From assembly GCF_002979915.1 (NCBI RefSeq), contig NZ_PCQA01000003.1:186001-250000 (forward strand): DNA of 64,000 nucleotides. Direction: 5' to 3'. The position numbers and the translations under genes are program-made. The notes beneath the pieces were generated by a model. That model ran no database searches. It worked only from the letters and a program-made list of their open reading frames with translations, and had not been told where the DNA came from. The first letter of the stretch is position 1; each line of letters begins with the position of its first letter. Origin of the DNA: Arthrobacter sp. MYb213. GTDB taxonomy: Bacteria > Actinomycetota > Actinomycetes > Actinomycetales > Micrococcaceae. Shown here one piece after another: positions 1-8,616 of the stretch.

Positions 1-233
1 GCCGCGGCATCGTCCAGACGCTACGCGAGTCGCGTAGCCCGGCGGTACTCATGCAAAACCATGGTCCTTTCACCATTGGCAAGGACGCACGCTCCGCCGT
101 CAAGGCGGCGGTGATGTGTGAAGAGGTGGCCCGCACAGTTCACATCTCCCGCCAATTAGGTGACCCGGTGCCGATGCGCAGCGAAGATATCGACGCACTC
201 TACGCACGCTACCAAAACGTTTACGGACAATAA
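1..233 (+). CDS. araD: L-ribulose-5-phosphate 4-epimerase, C-terminal fragment
   Basis: This is the 3' end of a gene that enters from the left edge; the open frame is already running at base 3 and ends with TAA at 231-233. The visible 77 residues carry the class II aldolase/epimerase tail, including the 'MQNHGPFTIGK' segment that in AraD follows the catalytic core, and an alanine-rich helix. AraD interconverts L-ribulose 5-phosphate and D-xylulose 5-phosphate, the last step of bacterial arabinose breakdown. The araA gene begins 42 bases downstream on the same strand, so the two belong to one arabinose operon whose beginning lies outside the window. The ATG at 51 is internal and is not the true start. 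Confidence 0.88.
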   Translation, partial: RGIVQTLRESRSPAVLMQNHGPFTIGKDARSAVKAAVMCEEVARTVHISRQLGDPVPMRSEDIDALYARYQNVYGQ

Positions 234-275
234 GCGCTTCTTTCGCGCCCACCTACTTCAATCCGAAAGGACATC

Positions 276-1787
276 ATGAGCAAAGCATATGAATCCAAGG
301 AAATCTGGTTCTTCACCGGAAGCCAAGACCTCTACGGGGAAGAAACCCTGTGTCAGGTCGCCGAGCAGTCGCGCGAGGTTGCCCAGGCACTGGGTGATTC
401 CGACCAGGTGCCCGCCAAGGTGATCTGGAAGCCGGTACTTAAGGATTCGGATTCGATTCGTCGGGCCATGCTGGACGCAAATTCGGATGACAATGTGCTC
501 GGCGTGATTACCTGGATGCACACCTTCAGCCCAGCCAAAATGTGGATCTCGGGTCTGAAAGCACTGACTAAGCCACTATTGCACCTGCATACTCAGGCCA
601 ATGTTGAACTTCCTTGGGACAGCATTGACTTCGATTTCATGAACCTGAACCAGGCCGCACACGGTGACCGTGAATACGCGTACCTCGCAACCCGTATCGG
701 TGCCACCCGTACCACGGTGGTTGGTCACGTTTCCAACCCGGCGGTAGCCGGGCGTATCGGCAATTGGGTGCGAGGTGCCGCAGGCTGGAACGCCACCCAG
801 ACGATGAAATTGGTTCGATTCGGCGACAATATGCGCAACGTTGCGGTAACCGAAGGGGATAAGACCGAAGCAGAACTACGCTTCGGCGTCTCAGTGAACA
901 CTTGGGCCGTGAACGACCTGGTGGAAGCCGTGGAAGCAGTTTCCGAGTCTGCCGTGGATGAACTCGTTGCAGATTACGAGCGTGAATACGACGTCTCCGC
1001 CGAGTTGTGTGCCGGCGCCGAGCGTCATGAATCGCTGCGCTATGCCGCGCGACAGGAATTGGCCATCGAGTCCTTCCTACGCGAGCTAGGTGCATGGGCG
1101 TTCACCACGAACTTTGAAGATCTTGGGGGGCTCAAGCAGCTACCGGGCCTGGCGGTACAGCGTCTCATGGGCAAGGGCTACGGCTTCGGTGCCGAAGGTG
1201 ACTGGAAGACTGCGGTGCTGGTGCGTGCGGCCAAGGTGATGGGCGCAGGGCTCCCCGGTGGCGCCTCGCTGATGGAGGATTACACCTATGACCTGACCCC
1301 GGGCAAGGAACTGATCCTCGGTGCGCACATGCTTGAGGTGTGCCCGTCACTGACCACTACCAAGCCACGAATCGAAATTCACCCGCTGGGCATTGGTGGC
1401 CGTGAAGATCCGGTGCGCATGGTCTTTAACGCGGACGCGACCACCGGGGCCGTAGTTGTTTCCATGGCCGATATGCGTGAGCGTTTCCGTTTGACCGCCA
1501 ACGTAGTGGACGTGGTTACGCCGCCACAGGACCTGCCAAACTTGCCGGTGGCACGCGCCGTTTGGCAGCCACGACCAGACTTCTCCACCTCGGCCGAATC
1601 CTGGTTGACCGCCGGTGGAGCGCACCACACGGTGATGTCTACGGCCGCCGGTATTGAGGCCTTTGAGGTCTTTGCTGAAATCACTGGCACCGAATTGTTG
1701 GTCATTGACGAGAACACGACGCGTCGCGGGTTCGCCGAACAGGTGCGACTGAACCAGGCGTACTACCGTCTGGCTCAGGGTCTGTAA
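276..1787 (+). CDS. araA: L-arabinose isomerase
   Basis: Converts L-arabinose to L-ribulose in the cytoplasm, the first step of the isomerase pathway. The 503-residue length matches the family (about 500). The N-terminus '[17 protein letters not shown]' is typical. The manganese-binding positions of the family are visible: a Glu in '[11 protein letters not shown]' near residue 307, a Glu in 'LMEDYTYDL' near 333, a His in 'GAHMLEVCP', and a His in 'GGAHHTVMS' near the C-terminus. The ATG at 276 is preceded by an AAAGGAC ribosome site. It follows araD closely and is followed by an intrinsic terminator, so it is the last gene of the arabinose operon. Confidence 0.97.
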   Translation: MSKAYESKEIWFFTGSQDLYGEETLCQVAEQSREVAQALGDSDQVPAKVIWKPVLKDSDSIRRAMLDANSDDNVLGVITWMHTFSPAKMWISGLKALTKPLLHLHTQANVELPWDSIDFDFMNLNQAAHGDREYAYLATRIGATRTTVVGHVSNPAVAGRIGNWVRGAAGWNATQTMKLVRFGDNMRNVAVTEGDKTEAELRFGVSVNTWAVNDLVEAVEAVSESAVDELVADYEREYDVSAELCAGAERHESLRYAARQELAIESFLRELGAWAFTTNFEDLGGLKQLPGLAVQRLMGKGYGFGAEGDWKTAVLVRAAKVMGAGLPGGASLMEDYTYDLTPGKELILGAHMLEVCPSLTTTKPRIEIHPLGIGGREDPVRMVFNADATTGAVVVSMADMRERFRLTANVVDVVTPPQDLPNLPVARAVWQPRPDFSTSAESWLTAGGAHHTVMSTAAGIEAFEVFAEITGTELLVIDENTTRRGFAEQVRLNQAYYRLAQGL

Positions 1788-1798
1788 GAAAAAAAGAA

Positions 1799-1840
1799 GA
1801 GCTAGGGCCGGCAACAAAATTTGCCGGCCCTTGCTCTTGA
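1799..1840 (+). terminator. Rho-independent terminator after araA
   Basis: A strong stem is formed by AGGGCCGGCAA (1804-1814) and TTGCCGGCCCT (1821-1831), extended by outer GAGC/GCTC pairs, with a short A-rich loop. The tail is only moderately T-rich. It lies 11 bases after the araA stop and separates the operon from the convergent anti-sigma gene. Confidence 0.75.
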
Positions 1841-1929
1841 TGTGCACGATCTCAACTTAGTCAGACATGCCGAACCACGTCGAAGATGCACAAGTCACGC
1901 AGAATGCAGCGAGAATCCTTGGCCACGGA

Positions 1930-2499
1930 TCAGGCCTGAATTTCTGAGCGCACTAACACTTCACCGTGAACGTCTTCGACGGTAATTTCTACGGTGAGGT
2001 GGTCGCTCGCCACCATTGAATTGAGTCCAGCATTTACGTGAGTAAGGATTTCTTGCTCAATTTCGTGCACGGTGGACTTGGTGAGCATACTTACCGTGCA
2101 TCTGATCAACCACATAGTATGTGGGATCGAGGTATCGGTGGCTCTGACTTCCGTGTAGTTCAATTGGGTCTTTCGAGATTCGGAGAACTCGGCTCGTATG
2201 CGAGTAATGATCTCGGTGGAAGACACGCGTACTGGTTTTCTCGTTTCGGGAGTTGCCGCATCCCAGCTGCGTTGCAAAGGACGCAAGTTTGAGATTTTAT
2301 CTAAAACATTGCGCATGAATTCTGGAGTGTTGTCCGCACTCGAACTAGCCCGCAATTGCGACAACATCTTGGCGTCTTGATCTTTGAGCCGGCGTCGCTC
2401 CTGATGGCACCATCTGCATTCCAGCTCGTGCAGGCTTGGCGCCTCGTCAAGTTTTTGAAGTATGTCATCCGTCGTGCGTCCGCAGGGAAGATTTTTCAT
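1930..2499 (-). CDS. Zinc-finger anti-sigma factor with Asp23-like C-terminal half
   Basis: A 189-residue soluble protein. An anti-sigma zinc-finger motif H-x3-C-x2-C is visible (His24, Cys28, Cys31, 'HELECRWC'), with another Cys at position 6. Proteins of this type bind and silence the ECF sigma factor encoded just upstream. The gene overlaps that sigma gene by 4 bases (ATGA), indicating translational coupling. Residues about 95-185 show a strand-helix-strand pattern ('CTVSM...EIEQEILTHV...LTVEITVEDVHG') that lines up by eye with the Asp23/Gls24 proteins encoded divergently at 3151-3660. No membrane segment is seen, so it would act in the cytoplasm. The zinc-finger role is family knowledge; the Asp23 kinship is inference. 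Confidence 0.72.
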   Translation of the reverse strand: MKNLPCGRTTDDILQKLDEAPSLHELECRWCHQERRRLKDQDAKMLSQLRASSSADNTPEFMRNVLDKISNLRPLQRSWDAATPETRKPVRVSSTEIITRIRAEFSESRKTQLNYTEVRATDTSIPHTMWLIRCTVSMLTKSTVHEIEQEILTHVNAGLNSMVASDHLTVEITVEDVHGEVLVRSEIQA

Positions 2500-3038
2500 G
2501 ACACCGCCTCAGTGATTAGTTTTCGTGCCCGGGCAATCCGGCCGCGGATGGTCGATTCGGACGTGTTAGTGATGCGGGCAGCTTCCTGGTAGCTGAGTTC
2601 TTCGAGACAAACAAGCACGAAGGCCTGGCGCAAAGCGGAGGGGAGGGTGGCTAAAATACTCCAGGCTCGTTCCGTTTCGCTTCGTTGCACGGCAACATTT
2701 TCCGGAGAAAGATATTCGGGAGCCGCCACCAACGCTAGTTCTTCATTGTCAATCGAGGGGACTTGGTTTTTCGGGGAACGTACGCGATCTAAACAGATAT
2801 TGCGTGCCACCCGGTAGAGCCATGTTTTAAATGCCCCATTCTGATTTAGCGTTGGAAGGCTTTTCCAAGCCTTAACCCAGGTGTCCTGAAGCGCGTCGTC
2901 CACATCCTGCCAATTGTTGAAAAAAGAGCGACAATATCTGCGTAAGCCAGGGCTCAGCTCGACTACCAGCGCAGCAAATGCTTGTTGATCCCCTTCACGC
3001 GAGCGGCCCACTAAGGCAAGTAACTCGAGTGCTTCCAT
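2496..3038 (-). CDS. RNA polymerase sigma factor, ECF (sigma-70) family
   Basis: A 180-residue two-domain ECF sigma factor. Region 2 is visible at about residues 20-85, with the acidic signature 'DVDDALQDTWVKAWKSL' and 'LYRVARNICLDRVRS'. Region 4 is at about 130-172: 'LPSALRQAFVLVCLEELSYQEAARI', then a helix-turn-helix with 'TSESTIRGRIARARK'. Length and order fit the family. It would direct RNA polymerase to a small regulon, most plausibly including the divergent Asp23 operon 112 bases away. The anti-sigma gene overlaps its 3' end. The start codon ATG at 3036-3038 is preceded by a GAGGTGA ribosome site. A Crp-like palindrome lies about 15 bases upstream. Confidence 0.92.
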   Translation of the reverse strand: MEALELLALVGRSREGDQQAFAALVVELSPGLRRYCRSFFNNWQDVDDALQDTWVKAWKSLPTLNQNGAFKTWLYRVARNICLDRVRSPKNQVPSIDNEELALVAAPEYLSPENVAVQRSETERAWSILATLPSALRQAFVLVCLEELSYQEAARITNTSESTIRGRIARARKLITEAVS

Positions 3039-3051
3039 GCATCACCTCATA

Positions 3052-3067
3052 TGTGACTTAGATCACT
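3052..3067. promoter_or_regulatory. Crp/GlxR-like palindrome in the sigma/Asp23 divergent region
   Basis: The sequence TGTGACTTAGATCACT fits TGTGA-N6-TCACA at nine of ten defined positions. It lies between the divergent sigma-factor and Asp23 genes, immediately upstream of the sigma start, where a cAMP-receptor-type protein could act on either operon. The regulator is not in the window, so the assignment is by motif only. Confidence 0.4.
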
Positions 3068-3150
3068 CATATTATGTGTGAGGATATTGTTATGCACCTC
3101 GTCTGTATGAGTGTAGGCGAAAATTTCGTCGCGAAAGTAGGAGTGAGAAC

Positions 3151-3660
3151 ATGACGCAGCCACAGATGAACGACAAGATCATCAAGCCCACCGGAGAAGA
3201 GATTGAGCGTCAGTCGAAGCGTCAGCAAGCGCAAGCGGAACCGGAAGAACAGCTTGTAGGTCCGCTGCATACCGAGCTTGGCAAGACGACCATCGAGGAC
3301 CGCGTTGTCCAGAAAATCGCAAGTATTGCCGCTCGCGAAGTCCCAGGGGTCTATGCCATGGGTAACGCAGCACGCCGCACTTTTAATTCTTTGGCAGATC
3401 GCATCCCAGGAGCTTCGGCCAACACCGCGGGCGGCGTCAGCGTAGAAAAGGGCGAGCAGCAGACGGCTATCGATGTGTCGATTGTAATTTCCTACGGCTT
3501 CTCAATCGTCGACGTCTCCAGTGACATTCGTTCAAACATCATTTCGCAGGTCGAGCGCGCCACCGGCCTGGAGGTCATTGAGGTGAATATCGATGTTACC
3601 GATGTTCACCTGCCAGAAGACGATGAAGATGACAATGAACCACGCGAAGACCTGAAGTAA
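3151..3660 (+). CDS. Asp23/Gls24 family envelope stress response protein
   Basis: A 169-residue protein of the Asp23 (DUF322) family. The conserved core runs from about residue 45 ('TTIEDRVVQKIASIAAREVPGVYAM') to 155 ('VIEVNIDVTDVHLPEDDED'). The N-terminus is charged and low in complexity and the C-terminus is acidic. In Firmicutes Asp23 is held at the membrane by AmaP and responds to cell-wall stress; the same role is inferred here because AmaP-like membrane proteins follow in the operon. ATG 3151 has a good AGGAGTGAG ribosome site at about 3139. It is the first gene of the plus-strand operon, divergent from the ECF sigma/anti-sigma pair. Confidence 0.88.
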   Translation: MTQPQMNDKIIKPTGEEIERQSKRQQAQAEPEEQLVGPLHTELGKTTIEDRVVQKIASIAAREVPGVYAMGNAARRTFNSLADRIPGASANTAGGVSVEKGEQQTAIDVSIVISYGFSIVDVSSDIRSNIISQVERATGLEVIEVNIDVTDVHLPEDDEDDNEPREDLK

Positions 3661-3696
3661 TCACGAAACCATCGATGAGCAGCGAAGGGAACAACC

Positions 3697-3873
3697 ATGA
3701 ATCAAATTAGGTGGGGACTAGCCGTGGGGCTAGTCGCGGGATTGCTGATTGCCTTCGGCTCTTTCACCCAATTTATTGTCGTAGCGTTTTTTGTTCTCAT
3801 CGGTGGAGCGGTTGGCTGGTTCCTGCAGTCTCGCGTCGACTGGGAGCGCGTGTTTATTAATCGTCGGCGGTGA
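3697..3873 (+). CDS. Small DUF2273-like integral membrane protein
   Basis: A 58-residue gene. ATG 3697 is preceded by GAAGGGAACAACC. The protein has two hydrophobic stretches (about residues 7-20 and 25-43) separated by 'GSFTQ', and ends in a basic tail. This size and topology match the small DUF2273 proteins encoded beside amaP and asp23 in Firmicutes. Its TGA stop overlaps the GTG start of the next Asp23 gene (GTGA), supporting real translation and coupling. The role is probably membrane anchoring or accessory to the Asp23 proteins; this is inference from context. Confidence 0.75.
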   Translation: MNQIRWGLAVGLVAGLLIAFGSFTQFIVVAFFVLIGGAVGWFLQSRVDWERVFINRRR

Positions 3874-4250
3874 GTGGCTTGGTAAGTGAGATCAATTCCC
3901 GTGGAACCACCACCATTGCCACGCAAATATACGCGAAGATCGCTGCTAAGGCAGCCTCTGATATCGCTGGTGTGGGCTCCAGCAGCGGTGGCCTGCTGAG
4001 CTTGGGTAAGCCCACAGCAATCACCGGACGTCCGCAAGTTGATGCGGAGGTTTTGGGTGGAACTGTAGCGGTATCCATTAAGGCTGGCTTGCGATACCCG
4101 ATGAACATCGAGCAAACCTGTGACGCCGTGAGGCGCCGAGTGACAGATGAGCTTAGGAAGTACTTGGGGGTCTCATCTGTGCAGGTTGACATCGATATTT
4201 CATGGCTACATGCGTCGGGAACTTCAGCGAAGGAGAGGCTCCTATTGTGA
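3870..4250 (+). CDS. Second Asp23/Gls24 family protein
   Basis: A 126-residue Asp23-family protein, shorter than the first copy and lacking its acidic tail. Typical features are 'IYAKIAAKAASDIAGVGSSS' near residue 20, the central strand 'VAVSIKAGLRYPMNIEQTCD', and 'LGVSSVQVDIDISWLHASG' near the end. The GTG start at 3870 overlaps the stop of the preceding small membrane gene, and the stop overlaps the GTG start of the next gene, so three genes are tightly coupled. It probably works with the 3151-3660 protein in an envelope-associated complex; the distinct role is unknown. Confidence 0.82.
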   Translation: MSGLVSEINSRGTTTIATQIYAKIAAKAASDIAGVGSSSGGLLSLGKPTAITGRPQVDAEVLGGTVAVSIKAGLRYPMNIEQTCDAVRRRVTDELRKYLGVSSVQVDIDISWLHASGTSAKERLLL

Positions 4251-4798
4251 GTAGGTTTTGGTATGTTCGCAGCGCTCGTACGGTGGCATTGCTACTCATC
4301 GCACTGCTCGTGCTCTCGGTGAGCATTGCTGCACTGATACTTTGTCAGATCCGACTGAACAGTGGCGCCTGGCCCGAGTGGATCAGCGGGCTCCTGGGCG
4401 CAGCGAAGGAAATGACGTGGTTAGATGCGGGGTTGCTTGGTACTGCCATTGGATTGGTCATCATCGGTCTTTTGCTTCTTGGTGCGGCGGTGATCCCAGG
4501 AAAGCGCAAGACAGCGTTGCTGGACTGGGACTCGCAGGAGCTTAGCGAAGAGTGGACGATGGATCCGCGTGGACTGTCCAACCTTGCGCGGTATGAAGCC
4601 GAACGGACCGATGGCGTTCACAAAGCGTCAGTGTCCTTCCGGGCACAAGAACTGAAAATTCACGTTTCAACGCCGGTTCATGAGGTTGCCGAGGTTAAAA
4701 ATTCGGTTCAGGAGCATGTGAAAGCCGCCCTGGCAGCGATTCCTTTGTCTCGTGGGGTCAAGGTCAGCGCCAGAGTCCTGACGAAAGGGGAGCGGTAA
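4247..4798 (+). CDS. AmaP-like membrane protein of the Asp23 operon
   Basis: A 183-residue protein with a GTG start at 4247, preceded by AGGAGAGG; a longer reading from 4202 would lack this site. Two transmembrane segments are evident ('VALLLIALLVLSVSIAALIL' and 'GLVIIGLLLLGAAVI'), followed by a soluble domain of about 100 residues. The C-terminal region ('ELKIHVSTPVHEVAEVKNS' onward) has the strand-helix-strand look of an Asp23 fold. This is the layout of AmaP (alkaline shock membrane anchor), so it likely tethers the soluble Asp23 proteins. The actinobacterial version diverges from Firmicute AmaP, so the family name is used loosely. Confidence 0.68.
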   Translation: MSRFWYVRSARTVALLLIALLVLSVSIAALILCQIRLNSGAWPEWISGLLGAAKEMTWLDAGLLGTAIGLVIIGLLLLGAAVIPGKRKTALLDWDSQELSEEWTMDPRGLSNLARYEAERTDGVHKASVSFRAQELKIHVSTPVHEVAEVKNSVQEHVKAALAAIPLSRGVKVSARVLTKGER

Positions 4799-4800
4799 CC

Positions 4801-5388
4801 GTGTGGAAGACTAACGGTGCGCGTCAGCGCGTAATTCTTGCAGTAGTAGGGCTATTCCTCGTGGCCGCTGGCGGGGCTCTGGGTTGGGGCAGGTGGAACG
4901 CGCCTAATGCTGATCAGCCGGTCCTGGACGGTCTGGAGCGCGGGGCCTGGTCGGATGCAATGCCGTCGATAGTCATTTATGCGTCGCTGTTCCTCGCATT
5001 GCTTTCAGTGGCATCTTTGATTGTCATTTTGTCGACGTTCCCCCGTAAACCGTCAAATCAGAAGTTCACCTATCGGTCCAAAGAGCAATCGGGGATCAGT
5101 CGAATCGACACCGGTGTTATTTCACGTGCAGCGCAGGATGCCGCGAAGGTTCATCCGGAACTCCTTGATGCTTCTATCCGCATCGGTGGCAGTACCGAAA
5201 GCCCGGTGCTCTACGCGTGGTTCACCTTGCGTGTTGACGCTTCGCCGATCGAAAGTATGAATTTGGTCCGCTCCCGGCTAATCCCGGACATGGAAACCGC
5301 GCTGGGTCGAGGTTTTGCGCAGAAGCACGTCAAAGTGGATTTTGGGTTCAATAAGTCTGAATCAGATTCCAAGGTAACGCTTAATTAG
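4801..5388 (+). CDS. Second AmaP-like membrane protein
   Basis: A 195-residue protein starting with GTG two bases after the previous stop, with GGGGAGCGG as ribosome site. It has two membrane segments (about residues 11-29, 'VILAVVGLFLVAAGGALGW', and 59-79) and a soluble C-terminal domain with 'LYAWFTLRVDASPIESM' and 'KHVKVDFGF', again Asp23-like in outline. It appears to be a paralogue of the preceding gene. It is the last gene of the Asp23 operon. Function is inferred from topology and context only. Confidence 0.66.
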   Translation: MWKTNGARQRVILAVVGLFLVAAGGALGWGRWNAPNADQPVLDGLERGAWSDAMPSIVIYASLFLALLSVASLIVILSTFPRKPSNQKFTYRSKEQSGISRIDTGVISRAAQDAAKVHPELLDASIRIGGSTESPVLYAWFTLRVDASPIESMNLVRSRLIPDMETALGRGFAQKHVKVDFGFNKSESDSKVTLN

Positions 5389-5489
5389 ACGGGTAGTACG
5401 TCGATATCGACGAGGTAGTTGAGCTAGCTTCGCGATCAGTGCTCAGGAGCGCAGTGGGTTGGTGCTCGCTGCGAAGAAATAATTATATT

Positions 5490-5533
5490 CAGTGACCGTC
5501 ACCGGAGTTTATCCGGGGATGGTCACTGTCGTT
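5490..5533 (+). terminator. Hairpin downstream of the Asp23 operon
   Basis: CAGTGACC (5490-5497) pairs with GGTCACTG (5521-5528), with additional inner pairing CCGGA/TCCGG around a small loop. A short TCGTTT tail follows. It lies about 100 bases after the last AmaP-like gene. The weak U-tract keeps confidence moderate. Confidence 0.55.
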
Positions 5534-5740
5534 TGAGTATCGAAGTTATCTAGCTTGTTAGCTGCTGACATATAGTCAGTGGGAACGATGGGCAGAGGTT
5601 GTCGTCCGTGGCGCTTGTTACTCTTGAGTAGGCGAAATTTTCCCTGCCAACGGCTAAATTTCCTGGCCAGTTGCGCGGTAGCTGGTGTTCTAGATTTGAG
5701 AAATAAAAATTCTTCTCCAAAAAAGTGGCTCAAAGCACGT

Positions 5741-5754
5741 TGTTAGCGCTAACA
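5741..5754. promoter_or_regulatory. LacI-family operator upstream of the sugar operon
   Basis: TGTTAGCGCTAACA is a perfect 14-base palindrome with the central CG typical of LacI/GalR-family operators. It sits 55 bases upstream of the substrate-binding protein gene, where a repressor would block transcription of the transporter and Leloir genes. No matching repressor gene is adjacent; an AraR- or GalR-like protein outside the window is the simplest candidate. Confidence 0.7.
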
Positions 5755-5808
5755 TAGTGTGAGCCCGGTCGCACCGCCGGTGCGAATCGGAACACGCAGG
5801 AGGAAAAG

Positions 5809-6975
5809 ATGGCACGGAATAACTGGGCTCGCCGAGCGGTAGTCACGTTCGGATCCCTAGCACTGGTCGGCTCATTGGCCGCATGTGGCGGTGGCGGAGC
5901 AGGAAGTGGCGACGCAGCCGGTGGCGACAGCAAGGCACCTGAAGATATTCAGGTCGGTGTCGCCATGCCAACCGAAACCTCCGAGCGTTGGATTGCCGAC
6001 GGCGAAGCCGTGAAGTCCCAGCTTGAAGAAGCCGGCTACGAAGTCTTCATGCAGTTCGCCAACGATGACATCCCGACTCAGCAGCAGCAGATCGACCAGA
6101 TGATCACCAAGGGTGCAGACATCCTTGTGGTCGCCTCCATCGATGGCACCGCACTGTCCAGCCAGTTGCAGGCTGCAGCTGACCAAGACATTCCGATCAT
6201 TTCCTATGACCGTCTGATCAACGGCACCGAAAACGTTGACTTCTACGTCACCTTCGACAACTACAAGGTTGGCGTGCAGCAGGCTACCTCGCTGTTGACC
6301 GGCCTCGGCCTTGTTGATGATAAGGGCGAGAAGACCGGTAAGAAGGGCCCGCTGAATATCGAGCTCTTCGCCGGCTCCATCGATGACAATAACGCGCACT
6401 TCTTCTGGAAGGGTGCCATGGATACCCTGAAGCCATTTATGGATGACGGCACCTTGGTAGTCAAGTCCAAGCAGACCAAGATTGAACAGGCAGCAACCCT
6501 GCGCTGGAGCCAGGAAGAAGCCCAGAGCCGCATGGAGGACTTGATCACCGCGCACTACGCCGGTGGCAAGACCAAGATTGACGGTGTGCTCTCACCATTC
6601 GACGGGATCTCCCGCGGCATCCAGACCGCACTGACCAACGCTGGCTACGGCAAGTCCATCAAGGACGGTCTGCCAATCATCACCGGTCAGGACGCCGAAA
6701 TCGCTTCGGTGAAGCTGATTCAGGATGGCGTCCAGTACGCGACCATCTTCAAGGACACCCGCAAGCTGGCATCCCAGGCAGTCACCGCTGTGAAGTCCTA
6801 CGCAGAGGGTACCGAGCCGGAAGCTAACGACACCGAATCCTACGACAACGGCAAGAAGGTTGTTCCTTCCTTCCTGCTTGATTCGGACATCGTGACCGCC
6901 GATAACATCAGCTCGTTGCTGGTTGACTCCGGTTACTACACCGCCGCTGAGGTCAAGGCAGGCCAGACCAAGTAG
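5809..6975 (+). CDS. chvE: Multiple-monosaccharide ABC transporter substrate-binding lipoprotein
   Basis: A 388-residue extracellular sugar-binding lipoprotein. The N-terminus has arginines, a hydrophobic stretch and a lipobox 'LVGSLAAC' (Cys about residue 26), followed by a Gly/Ser/Ala-rich linker. The rest matches periplasmic-binding-protein type I sugar binders of the ChvE group: 'VGVAMPTETSERW', 'ADILVVASIDG', 'PIISYDRLI' and 'GVLSPFDGISRGI'. ChvE-type proteins bind arabinose, galactose, xylose or glucose and deliver them to GguA/GguB (MmsA/MmsB). The Leloir genes downstream point to galactose, with arabinose also likely. RBS GGAGGAAAAG precedes the ATG. Confidence 0.93.
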   Translation: MARNNWARRAVVTFGSLALVGSLAACGGGGAGSGDAAGGDSKAPEDIQVGVAMPTETSERWIADGEAVKSQLEEAGYEVFMQFANDDIPTQQQQIDQMITKGADILVVASIDGTALSSQLQAAADQDIPIISYDRLINGTENVDFYVTFDNYKVGVQQATSLLTGLGLVDDKGEKTGKKGPLNIELFAGSIDDNNAHFFWKGAMDTLKPFMDDGTLVVKSKQTKIEQAATLRWSQEEAQSRMEDLITAHYAGGKTKIDGVLSPFDGISRGIQTALTNAGYGKSIKDGLPIITGQDAEIASVKLIQDGVQYATIFKDTRKLASQAVTAVKSYAEGTEPEANDTESYDNGKKVVPSFLLDSDIVTADNISSLLVDSGYYTAAEVKAGQTK

Positions 6976-7077
6976 TACTCGGTGTACGACGCGTTGGCGG
7001 GTGCTGAAACTTAGTACCCGCCAACGCAGCCACCACGCAGCATGCAGTACCCAGATCACAACAAGGACGGCGCCAGT

Positions 7078-8616
7078 ATGGACAGCACCATCCTGCAGAT
7101 GCAGGACATCACCAAGACATTCCCCGGGGTCAAAGCCTTAGACGGAGTAAACCTTTCCGTCAGGCAAGGTGAAATCCACGCCATCTGCGGCGAAAACGGG
7201 GCCGGCAAATCAACCCTTATGAAGGTGCTCTCCGGCGTCTATCCACACGGTAGCTACGACGGAAAAATCCTGTTCAACGGTCAAGAGCTCAAGGCTTCGA
7301 GCATCAAGGATTCCGAAGCCAAAGGCATCGTGATCATTCACCAAGAATTGGCTCTGGTGCCCTACCTGTCGGTGGCCGAGAACCTCTTCCTTGGCAACGA
7401 GACCAAGCGCCGCGGACTGATCGACTGGCAAGAAGCAAACCAGCGTGCCGCCAAGTTGCTGGCCCGCGTGGGTCTGGCAGAGTCTCCGGTCACTCCGGTG
7501 GGACAGCTCGGCGTTGGCAAGCAGCAGCTGGTGGAAATCGCCAAGGCGCTGAACAAGGACGTGAAGCTACTGATCCTTGACGAGCCAACTGCCGCCTTGA
7601 ACGATGACGATTCCGAACATTTGCTTAACTTGCTGCGCGAGCTGCGTGAGCAGGGAATTACCTGCATCATCATTTCGCATAAGTTGGGCGAAATTGAAGA
7701 TATCGCCAATAACACCACCATTATCCGTGACGGTCAGACCGTGGAGTCCCTAGACATGGCGGACCCCGGATCGACGCAGAACCGGATCATCCAGGGCATG
7801 GTGGGACGCTCCCTCTCGGCGCGTTACCCAGACCGGGAACCGAATATTGGCCAAGTAGTCTTCGAGGTACGCGACTGGTCGGTGCACCATCCCACGCAGC
7901 ATGAGCGTGTGGTGGTCAATAAAGCCTCACTCGACGTACGTGCCGGAGAAATTGTTGGCATTGCCGGGCTCATGGGCGCAGGACGCACCGAACTGGCAAT
8001 GAGCATCTTTGGACACAGCTACGGACGCGGCATTTCCGGTACCGTGCTGATGGACGGACGCCCGGTAGATACCTCCACCGTAGGCAAGGCCATCAAGGCC
8101 GGTATTGCCTATGTTTCTGAGGACCGCAAAAAATTCGGGCTGAACTTACTCGAAGATATTCGCGTCAACACCACCGCCGCCGGGCTCGGAAAGATCTCTT
8201 CGCGCGGGTTTGTTAATGGCAACAAGGAAATCCAGATTGCCGAGCACTACCGCAAATCTATGCGCATTAAGGCGCCGAGCGTGCTGGCTAAAACCGGCAA
8301 CCTCTCCGGCGGTAACCAGCAGAAGGTAGTACTGGGCAAGTGGTTGCATACCGCCCCTGAACTGTTGATCTTGGATGAACCAACCCGCGGTATCGACGTC
8401 GGCGCAAAGTATGAGATCTACACGATCATCAATGAGCTTGCTGCCTCCGGTAAGGCGGTGCTGGTGATCTCCTCGGAACTGCCCGAACTGCTGGGTATCT
8501 GCGACCGTATCTACACCCTTGCTTATGGCCGAATGACCGGCCAACTCCCGAAAAGCGAAGCCACCCAGGAACGCCTCATGGAGCTTATGACCATCGAGAA
8601 GGAAAACGTCCGATGA
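7078..8616 (+). CDS. mmsA: Multiple-monosaccharide ABC transporter ATP-binding protein
   Basis: A 512-residue cytoplasmic ATPase with two fused nucleotide-binding domains, the usual architecture for sugar CUT2 systems. The first domain has a full Walker A 'GENGAGKST' and Walker B '[11 protein letters not shown]'. The second has the degenerate '[10 protein letters not shown]' in place of Walker A, but an intact 'LSGGNQQKV' signature and '[12 protein letters not shown]'. I chose ATG 7078, with AAGGACGGCGCC before it, over the upstream ATG at 7042. It overlaps the permease gene by 4 bases (ATGA) and powers uptake of sugars bound by the ChvE-like lipoprotein. Confidence 0.94.
   Translation: MDSTILQMQDITKTFPGVKALDGVNLSVRQGEIHAICGENGAGKSTLMKVLSGVYPHGSYDGKILFNGQELKASSIKDSEAKGIVIIHQELALVPYLSVAENLFLGNETKRRGLIDWQEANQRAAKLLARVGLAESPVTPVGQLGVGKQQLVEIAKALNKDVKLLILDEPTAALNDDDSEHLLNLLRELREQGITCIIISHKLGEIEDIANNTTIIRDGQTVESLDMADPGSTQNRIIQGMVGRSLSARYPDREPNIGQVVFEVRDWSVHHPTQHERVVVNKASLDVRAGEIVGIAGLMGAGRTELAMSIFGHSYGRGISGTVLMDGRPVDTSTVGKAIKAGIAYVSEDRKKFGLNLLEDIRVNTTAAGLGKISSRGFVNGNKEIQIAEHYRKSMRIKAPSVLAKTGNLSGGNQQKVVLGKWLHTAPELLILDEPTRGIDVGAKYEIYTIINELAASGKAVLVISSELPELLGICDRIYTLAYGRMTGQLPKSEATQERLMELMTIEKENVR

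Larger units (their letters stand above)
5389..5808. other. Intergenic region between the Asp23 operon and the sugar operon
   Basis: This 420-base gap holds a hairpin terminator near 5490-5528 and a LacI-type palindrome at 5741-5754. The rest is AT-rich near 5700-5730, as expected for promoter DNA. A 74-codon minus-strand frame at 5509-5733 has no convincing ribosome site or coding character. Confidence 0.6.

Noticed and set aside
5509-5733. 74-codon minus-strand frame in the gap before the sugar operon
   Set aside because: No ribosome site, composition is arbitrary, and it runs through a hairpin and promoter-like AT-rich DNA.
5872-6555. Long minus-strand frame opposite the chvE-like gene
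   Set aside because: It mirrors the codon pattern of the well-supported lipoprotein gene and has no recognisable domain or ribosome site.
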